A program made the translations under genes and the position numbers. Below, piece by piece: positions 60,472 to 64,000 of a stretch of 64,000 nucleotides of DNA. Position 1 is the stretch's first letter; each line of letters opens with the position of its first letter. The notes beneath the pieces were generated by a model, which did not search any database, was not told the DNA's origin, and saw only the letters and a program-made list of their open reading frames with translations. Source of the stretch: RGIG9608 sp045602425 (GTDB lineage: Bacteria; Bacteroidota; Bacteroidia; Bacteroidales; Paludibacteraceae); contig JAZSBO010000014.1 in NCBI GenBank assembly GCA_045602425.1, positions 62,001 through 126,000 on the forward strand. The letters run 5' to 3'.

Positions 60472-60911
60472 TGGAACAATCAGAACGTGATTTGTTGTTA
60501 AAGACGTTGAATGTACTGTGCAAAAGCCGAGAATATAGTGTGAATCTGTTAATGAATGATCCGTATATACATCAGGCTTGTTTTAAGTACAGAAAAAGTC
60601 CTGCAGCTATGTCGTTGGTGATTGACAGATATAAAACTGATTTTTTGAATCATCATTTCAAATTAGCGGATAACGAAAATACTTCTGTTAAAGAAAAAGT
60701 GGCCAATATGGTACTCTTGCTAATTGGAAATGAACTGAATGTTAAGAATTCAGAACTGGGATGTTTTTTGTTGAAAGAAAAGAGACGCATTATAAATGAA
60801 ATGTTGAGCGTTTCTGATAAGGCGCAAGATAAATTTAATCATTTGTTGGTTTCAATTGAGCGAGATAAGGCAAGGTATGAGGATGAAGTTGAAAGAATAA
60901 CAAAAAAGTAA
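60471..60911 (+). CDS. unknown all-helical protein
   Basis: This 146-residue protein is soluble and predominantly helical with no motif I recognise. It overlaps the preceding stop by one base and lies 10 bases before the membrane protein gene, so translation is coupled through the cluster. It contains three cysteines (17, 37 and about 102) without zinc-like spacing. Confidence 0.6.
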   Translation: MEQSERDLLLKTLNVLCKSREYSVNLLMNDPYIHQACFKYRKSPAAMSLVIDRYKTDFLNHHFKLADNENTSVKEKVANMVLLLIGNELNVKNSELGCFLLKEKRRIINEMLSVSDKAQDKFNHLLVSIERDKARYEDEVERITKK

Positions 60912-60921
60912 TTATTGATAT

Positions 60922-61566
60922 ATGACAGAATCGTTTTTTTCAAAAATTGGTTTATATGATTTTTTGGCTATTATAATTCCAGGCTGTGTTATCGCCTATG
61001 TAATATCATATTGTACAATAGTTGAAGGCATATTAAAATATGTGGATAGTAATGAATATTTCCAAACAGAACTAATTAAAAACATTGCCTTTTTTTTATC
61101 TGCTTATTTTGTTGGATTGCTAAATCATTCAATTCAAGGCTTTTTTTGGCCAATTTTACGTAATAACAAAGGGCATATTAGTTATGTAAAAGGAGATAAT
61201 AAGCAATATGAATGTTTTCATTCAATTATTCAATGTCCTTGTTTTTTGTTAAGAGGAGTTTTTATGCTATTTTATAATTTAAAACTTATATTTTGTAATT
61301 CTTGTCATGTTGATGAAGAATACCTAAAGAGTTATTATGTGGCAGAAAAACGTCATCGCAGTAGTATAGGGTATCTTGAGTATCAAGTGGCATTTATTAG
61401 AAACATGTTAATTCCTGTTAGTTTCATTTGTTATAATATAAATAAATTCACTTTGCTGTGTTTTCTACTTCCTGTATTTTTATATTACTTAATGCTTGGA
61501 CTGCAAGAAAAAATCTATAAATGTGTTTTAGAAGATGCTAAGTATATGTCTATGATTGGTCAATAG
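60922..61566 (+). CDS. unknown polytopic membrane protein ending the cluster
   Basis: This 214-residue protein has about four hydrophobic segments: residues 11-33 (YDFLAIIIPGCVIAYVISYC), 50-70 (FFLSAYFVGLLNHSI), about 105-122, and a long hydrophobic stretch about 155-195. The start SFFSKIGLYDFLAIIIPG resembles a layout (short N-terminus, then (L/Y)-D-(F/L)-L-x-x-x-I-P-G) that I have seen in membrane proteins of accessory or defence regions, though I cannot name the family. It would place the cluster's product at the inner membrane. Confidence 0.65.
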   Translation: MTESFFSKIGLYDFLAIIIPGCVIAYVISYCTIVEGILKYVDSNEYFQTELIKNIAFFLSAYFVGLLNHSIQGFFWPILRNNKGHISYVKGDNKQYECFHSIIQCPCFLLRGVFMLFYNLKLIFCNSCHVDEEYLKSYYVAEKRHRSSIGYLEYQVAFIRNMLIPVSFICYNINKFTLLCFLLPVFLYYLMLGLQEKIYKCVLEDAKYMSMIGQ

Positions 61567-61605
61567 AATCGTAAAAAATCTTTGAGAAGCGTACATGTGA
61601 AAAAT

Positions 61606-61956
61606 ATGAAAAGACTACTATTGTTCATCCTTTTCCTTGCCCTGACAATGTCGGCGCAAGCGGAGATTTCGCGCATAGAGCACCGCAACAACTTCTACCA
61701 CATCTACAACGAGAAGGGGCGCGAGGCGAAGGCGGTGTCGGACCGCATAGGCACGCTGGTGGGGCACGGAAGTTCGTTCTTCATCGTGCGGAAGAATAAT
61801 TTCTACATGCTGTACGACGAGCAGGGGCGGCTGTGCAAGACGCTTTCAACATCGATAGGCGATATTATCGCTGTGTCTGGTACGACCTTCACCGTTCGCA
61901 CAAAGAGCGGCTTCGTGAGCGTTTACAACAGCAAAGGCGAAAAAGTAAAACAGTAA
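61606..61956 (+). CDS. secreted small protein of about 35-residue repeats, GC-rich
   Basis: This protein of about 116 residues has a signal peptide (MKRLLLFILFLALTMSAQA) and two and a half repeats of a unit of roughly 35 residues: RNNFYHIYNEKGREAKAVS...SSFFIV, KNNFYMLYDEQGRLCKTLS...TTFTV, and KSGFVSVYNSKGEKVK. The NFYxxYxxxG pattern suggests small beta repeats, like WG/propeller-type units. I used the ATG at 61606. The gene is clearly richer in G and C than its neighbours, so it has a different origin. Function unknown. Confidence 0.75.
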   Translation: MKRLLLFILFLALTMSAQAEISRIEHRNNFYHIYNEKGREAKAVSDRIGTLVGHGSSFFIVRKNNFYMLYDEQGRLCKTLSTSIGDIIAVSGTTFTVRTKSGFVSVYNSKGEKVKQ

Positions 61957-61969
61957 AATTCAAAGGCTT

Positions 61970-62130
61970 ATGACATACATGTTCGAAGTGACGGTGAAGA
62001 GCCGTTTTGTGGGCGGCGGAGTGTCGCTGCCTGTAGGGCTACATTAGTTACTATAATAAAAGTAGTTAAAAACAATATTACTCCTGAAATAGAAAATAAG
62101 GCAAGAAAAAAATTATCTGAATGGTTTTAG
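61970..62130 (+). pseudogene. broken small ORF at a base-composition boundary
   Basis: From ATG 61970 a GC-rich frame reads MTYMFEVTVKSRFVGGGVSLPVGLH and stops at 62047. A different, AT-rich frame across the same junction reads TLVTIIKVVKNNITPEIENK... and stops at 62130. The composition changes sharply at about 62041. This looks like the 5' end of one gene joined to the 3' end of another, or a frameshifted gene. Confidence 0.4.
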
Positions 62131-62141
62131 TTTAATAAATT

Positions 62142-62315
62142 ATGGTTAGAGGATATGTAAAATTCAAGTGTCCGGAATGTGGCGAAACTTTCAAAGGACC
62201 GGATTTTGAATGGCATGGTACAGTATGGACCGCACCACTCACCTGCCCCAAGTGTGGCTGTAAAGCATGCCTGCCAAAACGTAATTGGTTTCAGAGATTA
62301 CTACAAATATTTTAG
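62142..62315 (+). CDS. small zinc-ribbon protein
   Basis: This 57-residue protein starts MVRGYVKFKC and has CPECG (10-13) and CPKCGCKAC (35-38), a classic two-knuckle zinc ribbon, with an aromatic strand between (DFEWHGTVWT). The C-terminus is basic. It ends 9 bases before the UDG-like gene and probably is co-transcribed with it. Small zinc ribbons usually bind nucleic acid or protein; the role is unknown. Confidence 0.7.
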   Translation: MVRGYVKFKCPECGETFKGPDFEWHGTVWTAPLTCPKCGCKACLPKRNWFQRLLQIF

Positions 62316-62323
62316 AAAACGAT

Positions 62324-62914
62324 ATGTATGCATTAACATTTCAGCCTTGGGTAGGCAAAAGCTATCACAATGGAGGCATTTTCGGCAAAAAGATAATGGC
62401 TCTTGGCGATAGTCATTACGGTACGGAACAAAATGCAAATATCACTCGCGAAGTATTGGGTTGGTATCTCGACAAATCGGTAGAGCGTGAGGGGTGGATG
62501 AATACCTATCTAAAATTTGAACGCTCGCTTGTAGGTCGCGAAACTACTGCTGAAGAATCTAACGATATTTGGCAATCTATACTATTTTATAACTATTTAC
62601 AAGTACTACTAACTCAACCTCGTGAAGCAGGTACTGACAAACAATACAAAGATTCTTCGGCTGCATTCTTTCAAGTAATGGAACAATACCAACCCGATGT
62701 TTTGATAGTTTGGAGCAAACGCCTATGGCAAAAACTCCCTTGGGAAGGTTGGTCGGAAGGCGTCAGCAAAAATATCGACGGCTACGATATCGACAATGGT
62801 TGTTATACTTTAAGTAATGGTCATAAAGTAAAAGTTTTTTGCATATATCACCCGTCAGTAGGCTACGATTGGTCTTTTTGGCACAAAGTGATAAAAACAA
62901 TGACCGATTTCTAA
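62324..62914 (+). CDS. conserved protein, possibly uracil-DNA-glycosylase-superfamily fold
   Basis: This protein of about 196 residues has KIMALGDSHYGTE near residue 25 and VFCIYHPSVGYDW near residue 180. These positions and sequences recall motif A (G-D/E-x-x-Y/H) and motif B (HPS) of the UDG superfamily, with VLIVWSKRLWQKL as the central strand. Catalytic details differ from housekeeping UDG, so DNA repair activity is not assured. I used the ATG at 62324 because the upstream frame overlaps the zinc-ribbon gene. Confidence 0.5.
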   Translation: MYALTFQPWVGKSYHNGGIFGKKIMALGDSHYGTEQNANITREVLGWYLDKSVEREGWMNTYLKFERSLVGRETTAEESNDIWQSILFYNYLQVLLTQPREAGTDKQYKDSSAAFFQVMEQYQPDVLIVWSKRLWQKLPWEGWSEGVSKNIDGYDIDNGCYTLSNGHKVKVFCIYHPSVGYDWSFWHKVIKTMTDF

Positions 62915-62918
62915 TTTT

Positions 62919-62949
62919 AAATGCTTGAAAATTTTCAGGCATTTTTTTT
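62919..62949 (+). terminator. terminator after the UDG-like gene
   Basis: AAATGC pairs with GCATTT outside a TGAA/TTCA stem, followed by eight T. The T run runs into the promoter box of the next gene. Confidence 0.7.
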
Positions 62950-62956
62950 ACTTTTG
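62949..62956 (+). promoter_or_regulatory. -7 promoter box for the M13 peptidase gene
   Basis: TACTTTTG matches TAnnTTTG with TTG at 62924-62926 (22-base spacing), 25 bases before the ATG at 62982. Confidence 0.6.
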
Positions 62957-62981
62957 CATTAAATTTTAAATTAAAAATAAT

Positions 62982-64000
62982 ATGAAAAACATTGTATCAT
63001 TATTTGCATTAGTATTACTTATGACAGCTTGTAGCAACAAAAAAAATGTACAAAAATCGGGTATCGATTTGTCGAATTTGGACACGACGGCTGTGGCTCA
63101 AGACGATTTTTATCAGTATGCTTGTGGCGGCTGGATGAAAAACCACCCGCTCACGGGCGAATATTCTCGCTTTGGCAGTTTCGACAAACTTGCCGAAGAC
63201 AACCGTGAGCAACTCAATTCGTTAATTTCTGACATTGCTAAAAAGAAAGACAACAAAGCAGGAAGCGTTGAACAAAAAATAGGCGATCTTTACAACCTTG
63301 CCATGGATAGCACTCGCTTAAACGCCGAAGGCTACTCCCCTATCCAAAAGGAAATTGACCTTTTCAGAAACGCAACAAAAGAAGATTTAGCAACATTACT
63401 CGGCAAAACTCGCTATGGGATGTTCGTTCTATATGTCGATGCCGACCCTATGAACAGTTCGATAAATCTTTTACAAACATACCAAGCAGGTTACGCTCTT
63501 GGCGAGCGAGAGTATTACCTCGACACCGACGAACACACCACAGAAATACGTGCAAAATACCTAAAACACATTGAACGCATGTTCGGTCTTTGTGGTTTTG
63601 ATGCTACTACGGCACAAAAAAGTGCAAACACCATTCTACGAATGGAAACACGTTTGGCAAATGCTGCTTACGACAACATTAAATTACGCGATCCACAAGC
63701 AAACTACAACAAAATGTCGATAGACGAACTTAAAACACTAGTCCCTCAATTTGATTGGAATGCTTATTTCGCTGCACGAAACATCACTACAAATCAAATT
63801 TCAATATCGCAAAAAGAACATTTGCAAGAAATAGGGAAAATGTTTGCAGAAGAATCAATCGACGACTTACGTACTTACTTTATTTGGCAAGTCATCAATA
63901 GTTCTGCAAATTTTTTGAGCGACGAAATCAGCTCTGCCAACTTCGATTTCTACGGGAAAGTTCTTTCGGGCAAACAAAAACAATCGCCACGTTGGAAGCG
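62982..64000 (+). CDS. pepO: M13 family metallopeptidase lipoprotein (PepO-like), partial
   Basis: This is the N-terminal part of a neprilysin-type zinc endopeptidase; the window ends after about 340 residues, before the HExxH site. It has a lipobox (LLMTAC, Cys near residue 17) and the M13 N-terminal region: QDDFYQYACGGWMKNHPLTGEYSRFGSFDKLAEDNREQL, then KIGDLYNLAMDS and ...YYLDTDEHTTEIR. PepO-type enzymes of Bacteroidales cleave oligopeptides at the cell surface or periplasm. Confidence 0.9.
   Translation, partial: MKNIVSLFALVLLMTACSNKKNVQKSGIDLSNLDTTAVAQDDFYQYACGGWMKNHPLTGEYSRFGSFDKLAEDNREQLNSLISDIAKKKDNKAGSVEQKIGDLYNLAMDSTRLNAEGYSPIQKEIDLFRNATKEDLATLLGKTRYGMFVLYVDADPMNSSINLLQTYQAGYALGEREYYLDTDEHTTEIRAKYLKHIERMFGLCGFDATTAQKSANTILRMETRLANAAYDNIKLRDPQANYNKMSIDELKTLVPQFDWNAYFAARNITTNQISISQKEHLQEIGKMFAEESIDDLRTYFIWQVINSSANFLSDEISSANFDFYGKVLSGKQKQSPRWK

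Noticed and set aside
62179..62412. 77-codon ORF overlapping the zinc-ribbon and UDG-like genes
   Set aside because: It is in a different frame from both better-supported genes and contains no domain.
1..64000. CRISPR arrays, insertion sequences, rRNA or prophage structural genes
   Set aside because: I saw no regularly spaced repeats, transposase or integrase motifs, rRNA-like stretches or phage structural proteins in the sequence.

Overview
The window looks like chromosomal DNA of a Bacteroidales (Bacteroidota) bacterium. It is AT-rich. Many genes start just downstream of the Bacteroidota -7 promoter box TAnnTTTG. The gene content is typical of the phylum: PorQ, a DUF4835 protein and a GldA-type ATPase (type IX secretion/gliding family proteins), the divergent Bacteroidota RNA polymerase omega subunit, an arginine pathway that probably uses N-succinyl-ornithine, and Pta-AckA acetate fermentation. 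The species is not identified. There is one tRNA (Lys, UUU), and no rRNA, insertion sequence, integrase or CRISPR array.

Layout. 1-620: a partial short-chain dehydrogenase. 614-4224: a compact restriction-modification cluster of two DNA methyltransferases and two nucleases, lying directly behind an Old Yellow Enzyme gene (4238-5494). 5538-12797: a minus-strand run porQ-cmk-ispH-pfkA-sensor kinase. 12899-15326: a TonB receptor under a TPP riboswitch, so probably a thiamine-compound importer. 15509-17154: an HXXEE membrane protein and a divergent AraC regulator. 17262-18014: mtnN. 18018-29241: a long minus-strand housekeeping block (birA, dacB, flavin reductase, DUF1015, nitroreductase, MBL hydrolase, rsmG, recN, DUF4835, coaBC, rpoZ, bamD). 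29376-30360: a TM2 protein and two small lipoproteins. 30656-38541: argD, two secreted proteins, a candidate structured RNA, a frameshifted outer-membrane protein, a lipoprotein, parE, gldA and a PhnP-like hydrolase. 38584-42703: ackA-pta and an acyl-CoA ligase. 42798-45910: tRNA-Lys, era and two glycosyltransferases. 45998-47925: groES-groEL. 47981-55729: a run secA-lgt-argF'-trpB2-MFS.

55866-62315 is the most accessory-looking part. It holds a Bacteroidota-type DNA-binding regulator divergent from a membrane-anchored Ser/Thr kinase, a leader region whose terminator abuts the start of a small HTH gene, and a five-gene cluster (58619-61566) of mostly helical proteins with no family I recognise. 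Two of these are paralogues, and the remnant of a third copy lies just upstream. The cluster ends with a polytopic membrane protein. A GC-rich patch follows, with a secreted repeat protein and a broken gene, then a zinc-ribbon/UDG-like pair. A PepO-type M13 peptidase lipoprotein runs off the right edge. The 58619-61566 cluster is my best candidate for an undescribed system; its function cannot be read from sequence alone.
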